Positions 1 to 10,121 of a stretch of 64,000 bases of DNA are shown here, piece after piece. Location: the NCBI RefSeq assembly GCF_001975785.1, contig NZ_MSFI01000001.1:186001-250000 (forward strand), read 5' to 3'. Position 1 is the first letter of the stretch, and each line of letters starts with the position of its first letter. Origin of the DNA: Domibacillus epiphyticus (GTDB taxonomy: Bacteria; Bacillota; Bacilli; Bacillales; Domibacillaceae). Position numbers and translations under genes: made by a program. Below the pieces are notes generated by a model. It ran no database searches, was not told where the DNA came from, and was given only the letters and a program-made list of their open reading frames with translations.

Positions 1-456
1 CACACACCGATTACGATCCATCGCTCAAATGTCGTCGTTGTCGGTTTAGGACGGGTTGGCTTGACAACAGCCCGGCTTTTCCAGCAAACGGGTGCTTTTG
101 TCAAAACGGCAGTAAGAGAACCTGGGAAATTTGCCCGTGCAATTGAAATGGGGCTTGAGCCTTTTTATATGGAGGAACTCAATACTCATATTAAGAATGC
201 GGATATTATCATCAATACGGTACCGTCACTTGTTTTAACAAAGGACGTCATTCAAAATATGAAAAAAAAGAGTTTGATCATTGATCTCGCTTCACAGCCT
301 GGCGGCACAGATTTTGAAGCGGCGAAAAAAGCAGGTATTCAGGCCATTCATGCACTTGGTCTACCAGGGAAAACAGCGCCTGAAACGGCCGGGAAAATAC
401 TCGGTCATGTCATAGTCGATGCTGCACGTGAATGGAAAAGGGAAAGGGGATTATAA
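1..456 (+). CDS. dpaA: Dipicolinate synthase subunit A (partial, 5' end outside the window)
   Basis: The reading frame is open from the first base, so only the C-terminal about 151 residues are present. It begins with a dinucleotide-binding motif (GLGRVG, about residues 16-21 of the visible part) and continues with the Rossmann-type domain of SpoVFA. With DpaB it makes dipicolinic acid from the dapA product in the mother cell during sporulation. The next gene, dpaB, starts 3 bases after this stop, as in the spoVF operon. In B. subtilis this operon is under sigma-K; the promoter is outside the window. The TTG at 61 is internal, not the start. Confidence 0.93.
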   Translation, partial: HTPITIHRSNVVVVGLGRVGLTTARLFQQTGAFVKTAVREPGKFARAIEMGLEPFYMEELNTHIKNADIIINTVPSLVLTKDVIQNMKKKSLIIDLASQPGGTDFEAAKKAGIQAIHALGLPGKTAPETAGKILGHVIVDAAREWKRERGL

Positions 457-459
457 ATA

Positions 460-1050
460 GTGGAACTGTCTTTAACAGGACGCCGAATTGGCTTTGGGTT
501 GACAGGCTCTCATTGTACATTTGAGGAAGTGGTCCCAATCGTCTTAAGGTTAAAAGAACTCGGCGCGAATGTCGTTCCGGTTGCGACTGCAACCGTTCAA
601 AAAGAGGCGAGCCGCTTTGGATCGGCTGGCGAGTGGCTGCAAAAAGTGGAAGAAGCAGCCGGGAAAAAATCGATCGTGACGATACAAGATGCAGAACCGC
701 TCGGTCCAAAAGAACCGCTTGATTGTATGGTTATCGCGCCAATGACAGGAAGTTCACTCAGCCGTTTTGCCAATGCTAACACGGATTCTCCAGTTTTAAT
801 GGCGGCAAAAGCAACTCTCCGTAATGGCAGACCGGTTGTCCTTGCAGTATCGACAAATGATGGACTCGGGTTAAACAGCCATAACATTTTTAAACTGTTA
901 AATACAAAGAACATTTTTTTCGTTCCTTTCGGACAGGACGATCCTTTCAAGAAACCGAATTCACTCGTTGCCAAAATGAACCTCATTCCAGAAACCGTTG
1001 CTGCCGCACTAAACTACCAGCAACTTCAGCCGCTGTTAAAAGAAAACTAA
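460..1050 (+). CDS. dpaB: Dipicolinate synthase subunit B
   Basis: This 196-residue flavoprotein-like protein matches SpoVFB in length and context. It opens with RRIGFGLTGSHCTFEEV, the phosphate-binding start of flavodoxin-like decarboxylase-type folds, and has the later segment VIAPMTGSSLSRFANANTDSP typical of this family. It is the second subunit of the dipicolinate synthase that supplies Ca-DPA to the spore core. The start is GTG at 460, with an AAAGGGG ribosome binding site just upstream. It is followed by asd, linking the spore product to the aspartate pathway that feeds it. No clear terminator follows the stop. Confidence 0.95.
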   Translation: MELSLTGRRIGFGLTGSHCTFEEVVPIVLRLKELGANVVPVATATVQKEASRFGSAGEWLQKVEEAAGKKSIVTIQDAEPLGPKEPLDCMVIAPMTGSSLSRFANANTDSPVLMAAKATLRNGRPVVLAVSTNDGLGLNSHNIFKLLNTKNIFFVPFGQDDPFKKPNSLVAKMNLIPETVAAALNYQQLQPLLKEN

Positions 1051-1234
1051 CACAGCTCCCCTTAAATTCCGTCTTTTTTATCGAACGAATGATTTTCTTC
1101 TTTTATTCATCCTTTAATGTGTTAAAATAATGCTATTAATAGTATCGAGATACTTATTTTCACTATTAGCTATTATTCGACAACGTATCACATACGTAAA
1201 AATGAATCACTTATTCTGGAAGGGGAAGATTTAC

Positions 1235-2287
1235 ATGAGTAACAAAGGTTTTCACGTAGCCGTCGTAGGTGCGACGGGAGCGGTCGGGCAGCAAATGCTT
1301 AAAACACTGGAAGAGCGCAATTTTCCGATTAAGAAATTGACGCTTCTTTCTTCCGCCCGTTCAGCGGGAAAAACCGTTTCATTTAGAGGCGAAGACGTAA
1401 CGGTACAGGAAGCAAAACCGGAAAGTTTTGAAGGGATTGACATCGCATTGTTCTCAGCCGGCGGCAGTGTATCAAAGGCACTTGCTCCTGAAGCAGCAAA
1501 GCGTGGTGCTGTGGTCATCGACAATACAAGTGCATTCCGCATGGATCCGGAAGTTCCGCTAGTTGTACCTGAAGTGAATAAAGAAGATTTGCGCAGCCAT
1601 AAAGGCATCATTGCCAATCCAAACTGCTCAACGATTCAAATGCTCGTAGCACTAGAACCGATCCGTCAAGCTTATGGCTTGAAAAAAGTGATCGTGTCAA
1701 CGTACCAGGCAGTGTCCGGTGCGGGTGCACAAGCAGTAGAAGAGCTTTACAATCAAACAAAAGCAATCATTAATAACGAATCATTCGAACCGAAAATTTT
1801 GCCGGTTGGAAGCGATAAAAAGCACTATCAAATCGCTTTCAATGCGATACCGCAAATCGATAAGTTTGAAGATAATGGTTTTACATTTGAAGAAATGAAA
1901 ATGATTAACGAAACGAAAAAGATCATGCACATGGAAGATCTTCCTGTTGCAGCGACATGTGTGCGTTTGCCTGTTGCAACGGGTCACTCTGAATCACTTT
2001 ATTTTGAAACAGAAAAAGGCGCTCTCACAGCTAGTGACATTCAAGGTCTGCTGAAAGATGCACCGGGTGTGGTCCTCCAAGACAACCCGGCAGAGCAAGT
2101 GTATCCAATGCCTGCGGACTGCGTTGGCAAGAATGACGTATTTGTCGGCCGCATTCGGAAAGATCTTGATACAGATAACGGTTTTCATATGTGGGTTGTT
2201 TCTGATAACTTGTTAAAAGGCGCAGCCTGGAATTCTGTACAGATCGCTGAAACATTGATCGAAATGGAGATTGTTACAGAAAAATAA
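1235..2287 (+). CDS. asd: Aspartate-semialdehyde dehydrogenase
   Basis: A 350-residue NADPH-dependent enzyme converting aspartyl phosphate to aspartate semialdehyde, the branch point to lysine/DAP/dipicolinate and to threonine/methionine. The N-terminal [12 protein letters not shown] is the nucleotide-binding loop, and the catalytic cysteine lies in [10 protein letters not shown] (about C131). The start at 1235 (MSNKGFH) is preceded by AAGGGGAA at proper distance; a longer in-frame extension from 1130 lacks a ribosome binding site and is unlike the family. About 180 bases separate it from dpaB, with a possible extended -10 (TGTTAAAAT at 1120-1128). dapG and dapA follow, probably in one transcript. 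Confidence 0.97.
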   Translation: MSNKGFHVAVVGATGAVGQQMLKTLEERNFPIKKLTLLSSARSAGKTVSFRGEDVTVQEAKPESFEGIDIALFSAGGSVSKALAPEAAKRGAVVIDNTSAFRMDPEVPLVVPEVNKEDLRSHKGIIANPNCSTIQMLVALEPIRQAYGLKKVIVSTYQAVSGAGAQAVEELYNQTKAIINNESFEPKILPVGSDKKHYQIAFNAIPQIDKFEDNGFTFEEMKMINETKKIMHMEDLPVAATCVRLPVATGHSESLYFETEKGALTASDIQGLLKDAPGVVLQDNPAEQVYPMPADCVGKNDVFVGRIRKDLDTDNGFHMWVVSDNLLKGAAWNSVQIAETLIEMEIVTEK

Positions 2288-2326
2288 ACGGCTGCCATTC
2301 TTCTAAGAAGAGGTTAGGTGTTCAAT

Positions 2327-3583
2327 GTGAAAATCATCATCCAGAAATTCGGCGGCACATCTGTTCGTGACGAACAGTCAAGGCTCAGTGCACTTGTCCA
2401 CGTGCAGCGGGCCGTTCGTGAAGGTTATAAAGTAGTTGTTGTTGTCTCCGCTATGGGAAGAAAAGGGGATCCATATTCAACGGATACATTACTTTCTCTT
2501 ACCGGAGGAGAAGAAAGCAAGCTGACAAGAAGAGAAAAAGACCTTCTAATGTCAGCTGGCGAACTGATCTCCAGTCTTGTTTTTTCAAACATGCTAAAAG
2601 AAAACGGGCTTGTATCAACAGCTTTAACCGGCGGGCAAGCAGGATTTGTAACGGATCATGAACACATGAACGCCAAAATAATTGAAATGAGGTGTACGCG
2701 CCTTCTCAAAGAACTGGAAACGAACGATGTAGTCGTTGTAGCCGGTTTTCAAGGGGCATCCAAGTCAGGTGAAATTACCACGCTTGGCCGGGGAGGCAGC
2801 GACACATCATCAGCAGCGATAGGCGCAGCGGTAGGCGCTGACTTTATTGATATTTTTACTGATGTGAACGGTATTATGACGGCGGACCCGCGCATCGTTC
2901 AGAATGCGCGTCCGCTTTCTATCGTGACATATACGGAAGTATGTAATATGGCGTATCAAGGGGCAAAAGTGATTCACCCGCGCGCAGTGGAAATTGCGAT
3001 GCAGGCGAAAGTACCGCTCCGTATTCGTTCGACATATACAGAGGAAACAGGCACGCTTGTGACGTCTTCAACGGATGAAAATCACGGTTCTGACATGCGT
3101 GAACGTACGGTGACCGGGATTGCTCATGTAACCGGTATAACACGGATTAGAGTCCAGACGACTGAACAGGCACTTGTTTTTCAACTTATGGCGGCTGAGG
3201 GAATCAGCGTTGATTTTATAAATATTTCAGAGGATCGGATCACATATACCGTCCCGTCCGCCGATGCCCGCCGCGCGAAACAGAAACTAATGGACAACGG
3301 CTACACACCGATTATGGAATCGGACTGTGCAAAAGTTTCTGTTGTCGGCGCAGGCATGACAGGCGTGCCAGGTGTAACGTCTAAAATTGTTACCGCGCTC
3401 TCAGCTAAGGGTATTAACATTATGCAGTCAGCAGACAGTCATACGACAATCTGGATTCTTGTCAAAGAAAAACAGATGCCGGCTGCAGTCAACGCACTTC
3501 ACGATGCATTTTTATTAGAAACAATAGACGAACAGGCTGAATTGAATGAGGAGGCCGAGACTACAGGAGGCGAATACAAATGA
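2327..3583 (+). CDS. dapG: Aspartate kinase I (diaminopimelate-sensitive type)
   Basis: Phosphorylates aspartate in the first step of lysine, DAP and threonine synthesis. The protein starts MKIIIQKFGGTSV, the amino-acid-kinase signature, and carries the tandem ACT regulatory domains in the last about 150 residues (GMTGVPGVTSKIV...QSADSHTTIW). At 418 residues it has the length of B. subtilis DapG. The GTG at 2327 gives the family N-terminus and is preferred over the GTG nine bases upstream. It overlaps dapA by four bases (ATGA), so the two are translationally coupled. In B. subtilis this isozyme is feedback-inhibited by meso-DAP and serves peptidoglycan and spore needs. Confidence 0.95.
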   Translation: MKIIIQKFGGTSVRDEQSRLSALVHVQRAVREGYKVVVVVSAMGRKGDPYSTDTLLSLTGGEESKLTRREKDLLMSAGELISSLVFSNMLKENGLVSTALTGGQAGFVTDHEHMNAKIIEMRCTRLLKELETNDVVVVAGFQGASKSGEITTLGRGGSDTSSAAIGAAVGADFIDIFTDVNGIMTADPRIVQNARPLSIVTYTEVCNMAYQGAKVIHPRAVEIAMQAKVPLRIRSTYTEETGTLVTSSTDENHGSDMRERTVTGIAHVTGITRIRVQTTEQALVFQLMAAEGISVDFINISEDRITYTVPSADARRAKQKLMDNGYTPIMESDCAKVSVVGAGMTGVPGVTSKIVTALSAKGINIMQSADSHTTIWILVKEKQMPAAVNALHDAFLLETIDEQAELNEEAETTGGEYK

Positions 3584-4446
3584 TTTCTTTCGGCCGGTTG
3601 TCAACGGCAATGGTTACGCCGTTTGATTCAAAAGGAAACATTGATTTCGATAAAACAACCCAACTGATTGAACATTTAATTCAAACCGGAACGGACTCGC
3701 TCGTTGTGGCAGGTACGACCGGTGAATCACCGACACTTACTTCAGAAGAAAAAATAGCTCTTTTCCGTCATGCAGTAAAAGTGGCTGCAGGCCGTATCCC
3801 GGTTATTGCCGGAACGGGCAGCAACAATACAAGAGCATCAATTGAAATGACAAAAAAAGCGGAAGAAGCAGGTGTTGACGCGATTATGCTCGTCGCACCT
3901 TATTATAATAAACCGAATCAGGAGGGACTATTTCAGCATTTCAAAACGATCGCTGAATCGACTAGTCTTCCGATCATGATCTATAATATCCCTGGACGCA
4001 CGTCCATCTTAATTGAACCGAAAACAACTATTCGTCTCGCAAATGAAGTACCTAATATAATAGCGACAAAAGAAGCGAGCGGCAACATCGATATCATCAC
4101 AGAAATTTTGGCTAATACAGCTGATGACTTTCTTGTCTACAGCGGCGATGATGGCTTGACACTCCCTGTGTTGTCAGTTGGCGGCTCAGGTATCGTTTCA
4201 GTCGCATCTCACGTGGCTGGAAACGAAATGAGAAAAATGATTGATTCGTTTTTTGAAGGTGACGTACAAACAGCCGCAGTCATTCATCAAAAACTTCTCC
4301 CGCTATTCCGCGGACTATTTGCCGCGCCGAACCCGGTGCCGGTGAAAACAGCTCTTCAAATAAAAGGGCTGGATGTTGGCAGCGTCCGTCTTCCGCTTAT
4401 TCCGCTAACAGAAGACGAACGAACAACATTGTCGACATTGCTTTAA
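3580..4446 (+). CDS. dapA: 4-hydroxy-tetrahydrodipicolinate synthase
   Basis: Condenses pyruvate with aspartate semialdehyde to start the lysine/DAP branch; its product is also the substrate line for DpaAB. The 288-residue TIM-barrel protein shows GTTGESPTLTSEE near residue 47, YNIPGR with the catalytic tyrosine, and the Schiff-base lysine in ATKEASGNI (about K164). It overlaps dapG by four bases. A strong intrinsic terminator directly follows, closing the dpaA-dpaB-asd-dapG-dapA cluster. Confidence 0.97.
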   Translation: MISFGRLSTAMVTPFDSKGNIDFDKTTQLIEHLIQTGTDSLVVAGTTGESPTLTSEEKIALFRHAVKVAAGRIPVIAGTGSNNTRASIEMTKKAEEAGVDAIMLVAPYYNKPNQEGLFQHFKTIAESTSLPIMIYNIPGRTSILIEPKTTIRLANEVPNIIATKEASGNIDIITEILANTADDFLVYSGDDGLTLPVLSVGGSGIVSVASHVAGNEMRKMIDSFFEGDVQTAAVIHQKLLPLFRGLFAAPNPVPVKTALQIKGLDVGSVRLPLIPLTEDERTTLSTLL

Positions 4447-4450
4447 ACAA

Positions 4451-4494
4451 AAAGCCGGTTTTGCAGATTTTTTCTGTAAAACCGGCTTTTTTTT
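4451..4494 (+). terminator. Intrinsic terminator after dapA
   Basis: A 16-bp stem (4451-4466 with 4474-4489, one G-U pair) with a short T-rich loop is followed by a run of Ts. It ends the lysine/dipicolinate transcript. Confidence 0.9.
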
Positions 4495-4511
4495 ATTCAT
4501 GTCAGATAGTA

Positions 4512-4541
4512 TTGGCTTTACTTTTCTCCATCGATTATAAT
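4512..4541 (+). promoter_or_regulatory. Sigma-A promoter of rnjB
   Basis: TTGGCT at 4512 and TATAAT at 4536 are 18 bp apart, located after the dapA terminator and 50 bp before the rnjB start. Confidence 0.65.
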
Positions 4542-4591
4542 AGACGTAAGTGTATGGAACGGGTTTGTTAAATGTTTAGGAGGAAAATATT

Positions 4592-6259
4592 GTGAGCAAG
4601 AAAGTAAATGAACTGATTAGAATCATTCCGCTCGGTGGAGTCGGTGAAATTGGCAAAAACATGACGGTCGTGGAAGTGGATCGCGATATTTTCGTGATTG
4701 ACACTGGACTCATGTTTCCAGAAAACGAAATGCTTGGCATTGATATCGTTATTCCGGATATCACATATTTAGAGGAAAACAAAGATCGGGTCAAAGGAAT
4801 TTTTTTAACACACGGGCATGAAGATGCGCTCGGATCGCTAGGATATGTATTGAAAAAAGTAAAAGCGCCAGTATATGGAACGAAATTGACACTAGCGCTC
4901 GCGAAAATGCGTCTTCGGGAAGAAAACGTGAAGGAAGATGTGAAGTTTTATACGGTTCATTCTGATTCAAGGCTTCGTTTCGATCATTCAGAAGTCACGT
5001 TCTTCCGCACAACGCACAGCATTCCAGATTCTGTTGGGGTAGCCATTCATACGTCAGAAGGCGCCATCGTACATACGGGTGAATTTAAATTTGATCAGAG
5101 TGCAAAAGGACACTACGCGCCGGACATCAGCAAAATGGCCGCGCTTGGTAAAAATGGTGTGTTTGCTTTATTATCTGATTCCACTGAAGCAGAGCGCCCA
5201 GGACATACGACTTCTGAAGATGTGATTGCTGCGCAGCTATCTGATGCGTTTCACTCAGCGAGAGGACGCATTATTGTCTCATTATTTGCGTCCAACTTAA
5301 TCCGTATGCAGCAAGTATTCGATGCCGCGCATGAAAACGGCCGAAAAGTGGCTGTAAGCGGCAAAAGCATTCAACGTGTAAACGACATTGCCATTCGGCT
5401 AGGTTACCTTCATGTTGAAGAAGACATTTTAATTAACTTAAATGAAATCAGCAAATACCCGGATCACGAAGTAGTTATTTTAGCAACTGGTGTACAGGGA
5501 GAACCGATTGAAGCACTGCAAAAAATGGCGAAAGGCACAAACCGTCATGTGAAAATTAAAGAGGGGGATACGGTTTTAATTACAGCGACCCCTTCAGCAG
5601 GGCTTGAATTGCTTCTAGCAAAAACAGTGAATTTACTGTACCGTGCAGGAGCAAATGTGTTGACTGGCAGCCGTCGTGTTCATGTTTCCGGCCATGGTTC
5701 CCAGGAAGATTTGAAATTTATGCTGAACTTGATGAAACCGAAATATTTCATACCGGTTCAAGGTGAATACCGGATGCTTAAAACCCATGCGAAACTTGCC
5801 GAAATGACAGGTGTGCCGAGTGAGAATATTTATATTCCGGAAAAAGGCGATGTCATTGAATTTAAAAATGGCGGAATGCGTCCGGCGGGCAGGGTTACAG
5901 CCGGAAATGTTTTGATTGATGGAATTGGTGTAGGGGATGTCGGAAACATTGTTCTTCGTGACCGGAAATTACTGTCACAGGATGGTATTTTTACCGTTGT
6001 CATTACATTGAGTAAAAAACAGAAAAAAATAGTAGCGGGTCCAGAAATTATTTCGCGTGGTTTTGTTTATGTTCGTGAGTCAGAAAAATTGATAGAGGAT
6101 TCAGTGAAACTTGTTACAAATATTGTTGAAAAAAATCTTGCAGGGGAATCTTTTGAATGGTCAGGTATTAAACAAGATATTCGGGATCAATTAAATTCAT
6201 TCCTGCATGAAAAAACGAAAAGACGCCCTATGATTTTACCAATCATCATGGAAGTGTAA
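4592..6259 (+). CDS. rnjB: Ribonuclease J2
   Basis: A 555-residue metallo-beta-lactamase/beta-CASP ribonuclease. The metal motif reads HGHEDALGSLGY near residue 73, lacking the final histidine of the HxHxDH signature; RNase J1 has the complete motif. With its position between dapA and spoIIIE, this marks it as J2, the mostly non-catalytic partner that forms a complex with RNase J1 in mRNA turnover. The beta-CASP region (SDSTEAERPG...) and the C-terminal domain are present. The start is GTG at 4592 after AGGAGGAAAATATT. B. subtilis has tepA between this gene and spoIIIE; it is absent here. Confidence 0.93.
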   Translation: MSKKVNELIRIIPLGGVGEIGKNMTVVEVDRDIFVIDTGLMFPENEMLGIDIVIPDITYLEENKDRVKGIFLTHGHEDALGSLGYVLKKVKAPVYGTKLTLALAKMRLREENVKEDVKFYTVHSDSRLRFDHSEVTFFRTTHSIPDSVGVAIHTSEGAIVHTGEFKFDQSAKGHYAPDISKMAALGKNGVFALLSDSTEAERPGHTTSEDVIAAQLSDAFHSARGRIIVSLFASNLIRMQQVFDAAHENGRKVAVSGKSIQRVNDIAIRLGYLHVEEDILINLNEISKYPDHEVVILATGVQGEPIEALQKMAKGTNRHVKIKEGDTVLITATPSAGLELLLAKTVNLLYRAGANVLTGSRRVHVSGHGSQEDLKFMLNLMKPKYFIPVQGEYRMLKTHAKLAEMTGVPSENIYIPEKGDVIEFKNGGMRPAGRVTAGNVLIDGIGVGDVGNIVLRDRKLLSQDGIFTVVITLSKKQKKIVAGPEIISRGFVYVRESEKLIEDSVKLVTNIVEKNLAGESFEWSGIKQDIRDQLNSFLHEKTKRRPMILPIIMEV

Positions 6260-6283
6260 TGGATCGTGTGTTCGATTAGAATA

Positions 6284-6321
6284 TGGTATAATTGGAAAGC
6301 AGCCAAGAGTAGGCTGCTTTC
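6284..6321 (+). promoter_or_regulatory. Extended -10 promoter of spoIIIE overlapping a hairpin
   Basis: TGGTATAAT at 6284-6292 is an extended -10 element without a clear -35. It is immediately followed by a perfect 10-bp inverted repeat (6295-6304 with 6312-6321). The repeat lacks a T-run, so it is either a weak rnjB terminator or a structure at the 5' end of the spoIIIE mRNA. Confidence 0.5.
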
Positions 6322-6357
6322 CATCTGTTTATAGATCAAAAAACAAGGGTGATTGAA

Positions 6358-8616
6358 TTGGTACAAAAAAAACGCAAAAAAACGACACGGCGCCGAACAA
6401 ATAAAGAAAAAGCCCGGATTGAATCGTTTAAGCTGCAAGGAGCAGGTGCTGTCATACTCGCTGTTTGTACGATTGGAATGATCGGTACAGGAATGGCAGG
6501 GAGAATGGTGAAACATGCTTCTTCATTTTTCTTTGGAAATCTCTATATGGCTGGATTAATCGGTATAGCAGGAATGGCTGTATACATGGTGATTAAACGG
6601 CGGCGCCCGCCCATATGGAAAAGAAGTATTTTTGGTTTATTGCTTATTATCGCAAGCATCCTTGTTTTCCTGCATATTCGCCTGTTTGAAAATCCAAACG
6701 AAGGAACCAACTACCTTTCAGAAACCTGGCTATTATATAAAGACAGCATTTCACAACAAGATGTAAACATTGGCGGCGGCATGATTGGCGGCTCACTGTT
6801 CTATTTATTTTACTTTTTATTCGGCCGTCCCGGTACATGGGTTTTTGCTGTTTTTCTTTTCTTGGCCGGTATTGTCATGATCGGCGGAAACCCGCTTATT
6901 GAAAAACTGTCTCACACTGCTGTTCTTATTGGTGAGAAGGTTAAAGACCAATTGCAGCAATGGAAACAGAGAATGAATGAAAGAAAAGAAGAGAAACAAA
7001 GGGTGAAGCCTGAAGAACAGAAAGAAGTTATTGAGCCGGAACGAGATCTTCCAATTGTCATGAATGAACCGGAGCCGGTCATCTCAAGTTTTTCTGAAAA
7101 AGCATACAATGATGAACCAATCGTGCAGCAAAAGCCAGAACCGGTAAAAGAATTGGAAGAAACCATTCTAGCGTTTGCAGAGGAAGAAAACACAGATTAC
7201 AAGCTACCACCTGCCACCATCTTGAAAAAACCTCAGAAAACAGACCAGAGCAATGAAAAAAAACATATTCAAAAAAACGCACAAAAACTGGAGAAAACAT
7301 TTCAAAGTTTTGGTGTCAAAGCGAAAGTTACTCAAGTCCATCTAGGTCCTGCTGTCACAAAATATGAAGTCCATCCTGATACAGGAGTAAAAGTAAGCAA
7401 AATTGTCGGCTTGACCGACGATCTTGCGCTTGCGCTTGCTGCGAAAGACATTCGGATGGAAGCGCCAATCCCAGGAAAATCAGCGATTGGTATTGAAGTG
7501 CCTAACGCTGAAGTGGCAATGGTTAGTTTTCGTGAAGTGATTGAAGCGAAGCAAAATGATAAACCAGATTCAAAACTTCTTGTTGCTTTAGGGCGGGACA
7601 TTACAGGTGAAGCAATTACCGCTGAGATGAACAAAATGCCCCATTTACTAGTGGCAGGTGCGACTGGAAGCGGGAAAAGTGTGTGCATAAACGGCATTAT
7701 TACAAGTATTTTAATGCGTGCAAAACCGCATGAAGTAAAAATGATGATGATCGATCCAAAAATGGTTGAATTAAATGTATATAACGGTGTCCCCCATTTG
7801 CTGGCGCCAGTTGTAACGGATGCGAAAAAAGCATCACAGGCTTTGAAAAAAGTCGTTGGTGAAATGGAACGGCGCTATGATTTATTTTCACATACCGGCA
7901 CGAGAAATATTGAAGGCTATAACGGATATGTGACGAAGCATAATGCGGAGACAGGTGAAAAACAGCCCCATCTTCCATACATTGTGGTGATTGTTGATGA
8001 ACTTGCTGATTTAATGATGGTTGCATCAAATGATGTAGAGGATTCCATTACCCGTTTGGCGCAAATGGCACGGGCAGCTGGAATTCATCTTATTATTGCA
8101 ACTCAGCGCCCGTCTGTTGATGTCATTACCGGCGTAATCAAAGCGAATATTCCATCACGAATTGCCTTTGCGGTGTCTTCGGCGACCGACTCAAGAACAA
8201 TACTTGACATGGGCGGAGCTGAAAAATTGCTCGGCCGCGGGGATATGCTTTTTTACCCTTCTGGAGCGGTTAAACCTGTCCGCGTTCAAGGTGCCTTTTT
8301 ATCAGATGAGGAAGTTGAAGATATTGTTGACTTTGTGATTTCTCAACAAAAAGCTCAATATCAAGAAGAAATGATTCCTGAAGATATACCGGAAGCGACA
8401 GGGGAGTCAGAAGATGAACTTTATGATGATGCAGTTCAACTTATTTCTGAAATGCAGACAGCATCCGTTTCTATGCTTCAGCGGCGCTTTCGAATTGGCT
8501 ACAGCCGAGCAGCCCGCTTAATTGATGAAATGGAAATGCGCGGCGTTATTGGTCCTTATGAAGGGAGTAAACCCCGCACTGTACTCGTTCCAAAACCAAC
8601 TGAAGAAATAAAGTAA
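6358..8616 (+). CDS. spoIIIE: DNA translocase SpoIIIE/FtsK
   Basis: A septal ATP-driven DNA pump that moves the chromosome into the forespore. Four transmembrane segments lie in about residues 20-170. A charged, proline/glutamate-rich linker (about 195-310) follows. The motor domain has Walker [10 protein letters not shown] and Walker [14 protein letters not shown], and a C-terminal winged-helix gamma domain ([23 protein letters not shown]) reads SRS/KOPS-type sequences. The TTG at 6358 (MVQKKRKKT, 752 residues) is spaced correctly from AAGGGTGA and matches the basic N-terminus of the family; the GTG nine bases upstream sits inside that ribosome binding site. Confidence 0.95.
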   Translation: MVQKKRKKTTRRRTNKEKARIESFKLQGAGAVILAVCTIGMIGTGMAGRMVKHASSFFFGNLYMAGLIGIAGMAVYMVIKRRRPPIWKRSIFGLLLIIASILVFLHIRLFENPNEGTNYLSETWLLYKDSISQQDVNIGGGMIGGSLFYLFYFLFGRPGTWVFAVFLFLAGIVMIGGNPLIEKLSHTAVLIGEKVKDQLQQWKQRMNERKEEKQRVKPEEQKEVIEPERDLPIVMNEPEPVISSFSEKAYNDEPIVQQKPEPVKELEETILAFAEEENTDYKLPPATILKKPQKTDQSNEKKHIQKNAQKLEKTFQSFGVKAKVTQVHLGPAVTKYEVHPDTGVKVSKIVGLTDDLALALAAKDIRMEAPIPGKSAIGIEVPNAEVAMVSFREVIEAKQNDKPDSKLLVALGRDITGEAITAEMNKMPHLLVAGATGSGKSVCINGIITSILMRAKPHEVKMMMIDPKMVELNVYNGVPHLLAPVVTDAKKASQALKKVVGEMERRYDLFSHTGTRNIEGYNGYVTKHNAETGEKQPHLPYIVVIVDELADLMMVASNDVEDSITRLAQMARAAGIHLIIATQRPSVDVITGVIKANIPSRIAFAVSSATDSRTILDMGGAEKLLGRGDMLFYPSGAVKPVRVQGAFLSDEEVEDIVDFVISQQKAQYQEEMIPEDIPEATGESEDELYDDAVQLISEMQTASVSMLQRRFRIGYSRAARLIDEMEMRGVIGPYEGSKPRTVLVPKPTEEIK

Positions 8617-8646
8617 AAAGAACAGTCTAATGGCTGTTCTTTTTTT
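8615..8646 (+). terminator. Intrinsic terminator after spoIIIE
   Basis: The stem of 8615-8625 with 8634-8645 (AAAGAACAG/CTGTTCTTT) ends in Ts. It overlaps the spoIIIE stop codon. The next about 190 bases up to ymfF hold only a weak promoter-like pair (TTTTCA at 8759, TATAGT at 8782). Confidence 0.85.
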
Positions 8647-8840
8647 AAAAAAAAGCGGTTCCTGCTGGTGATTTGGGGGAACAATAGATTTTCCAATAAA
8701 TTAAAAAAATTTCATTGGAAACTTTTGCTGTAAAAGAATACGTTTGCAAGTAAATTCTTTTTCATTTTATGAATGCTGCTGTATAGTGAAGATATACTAG
8801 TAAAAGCTATGTAGAAGTCCGGATTAGGGGAGGAATAATA

Positions 8841-10121
8841 ATGGAAGCATCACAGGAACAATCGTTTAATCAACCGGGATGTACCGTCCATGTGATTGAA
8901 ACGGAAAAATATAAAACGAATACAGTGATTGTTAAAATGAGATCGCGTCTAGACCGGGAAACAGTCACAATGCGCGCCCTATTGCCGCATGTTTTACAGT
9001 CCGGTACCGAGAACGCGCCTTCAGCGACGGCATTCCGTACCGCTCTCGATGAATTGTACGGGGCGCACTTCTTTGTTGATTCAGCGAAAAAAGGAGATGA
9101 CCATGTTCTTACCTTTACGATTGAAGTCGCAAATGAAAAGTATTTACATGGGGCAAGTGACTTATTTGATCAGGCATTAAATGTCATGTCGGATGTACTA
9201 TTCCGCCCATATCTTAAGGAAGCAGTATTTCCTGATTCGACTGTAAAACAGGAAAAAAGAAGTTTACAGCAGCGTATTCGGTCTATTTATGATGACAAAA
9301 CCCGCTACGCATCGGTAAAACTTGTAGAAGAGATGTACAAAGAAGATCCATATGCACTGCCAGCAGGAGGTCTTTTAGAACAAGTAGAGCCCATTTCACC
9401 GCAGTCGCTTTATCATTATTACAAAAAGACACTGGCAGAAGATACGATTGACATTTTCGTAATTGGAAATGTTGATCCCCAGAATGCCGCAGCAAAAATT
9501 GAATCGTATTTTCCATTTGAAAAGCGGTCAAAATCCCTTAAACCGAAAAATACGTCAGTCCAGGTGGAAGACATCCGTGTAATTCATGAAAAACAGGATT
9601 TGAATCAAGGGAAATTAAATATTGGATGCCGGACGAGTATTCGATATGCCGATCCGCAGTTTGCAGCACTCCAAGTTTTCAACGGTGTTTTCGGCGGATT
9701 TGCCCATTCGAAATTGTTTATGAATGTCCGTGAAAAAGAAAGCTTGGCGTACTACGCGGCGAGCCGTCTTGACAGTCATAAAGGCTTTTTGATGATGCTT
9801 GCCGGCATTGATCAAAAAAATTACGATAAAACAGTCAAGATTATGAAAGAGCAGCTGAATGAAGTGAAAGAAGGGAACATTTCGGATCTTGAAATGGATC
9901 AGACAAAAGCACTATTAAAAAATCAATTGAAAGAATCCGCTGATACAGCAAGAGGGATGGTAGAACTTAAGTATCACAATATTGCAGCAGGTGTTGACCG
10001 TCCAATTGACGAATTGATCCAAGCCATTGATGCGGTAACGAAAGAAGAGACAGCAGCTGCAGCCAAAACGGTTGTTGTGGATACTGTGTACTTTTTGTCA
10101 GGCAAGGAGGAGCAGGGATGA
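8841..10121 (+). CDS. ymfF: M16-family peptidase-like protein YmfF (inactive type)
   Basis: A 426-residue protein of the insulinase/pitrilysin (M16) fold. The N-terminal half lacks the zinc-binding HxxEH motif, while the partner YmfH encoded next has it; in two-chain M16 proteins one chain is usually non-catalytic. Annotation practice ties YmfF and YmfH to the 5-aminopentanol modification of elongation factor P in Bacillus, in line with the adjacent ymfI. ATG at 8841 follows AGGGGAGGAATAAT. It overlaps ymfH by four bases, so the chains are probably made in equal amounts. Confidence 0.93.
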   Translation: MEASQEQSFNQPGCTVHVIETEKYKTNTVIVKMRSRLDRETVTMRALLPHVLQSGTENAPSATAFRTALDELYGAHFFVDSAKKGDDHVLTFTIEVANEKYLHGASDLFDQALNVMSDVLFRPYLKEAVFPDSTVKQEKRSLQQRIRSIYDDKTRYASVKLVEEMYKEDPYALPAGGLLEQVEPISPQSLYHYYKKTLAEDTIDIFVIGNVDPQNAAAKIESYFPFEKRSKSLKPKNTSVQVEDIRVIHEKQDLNQGKLNIGCRTSIRYADPQFAALQVFNGVFGGFAHSKLFMNVREKESLAYYAASRLDSHKGFLMMLAGIDQKNYDKTVKIMKEQLNEVKEGNISDLEMDQTKALLKNQLKESADTARGMVELKYHNIAAGVDRPIDELIQAIDAVTKEETAAAAKTVVVDTVYFLSGKEEQG

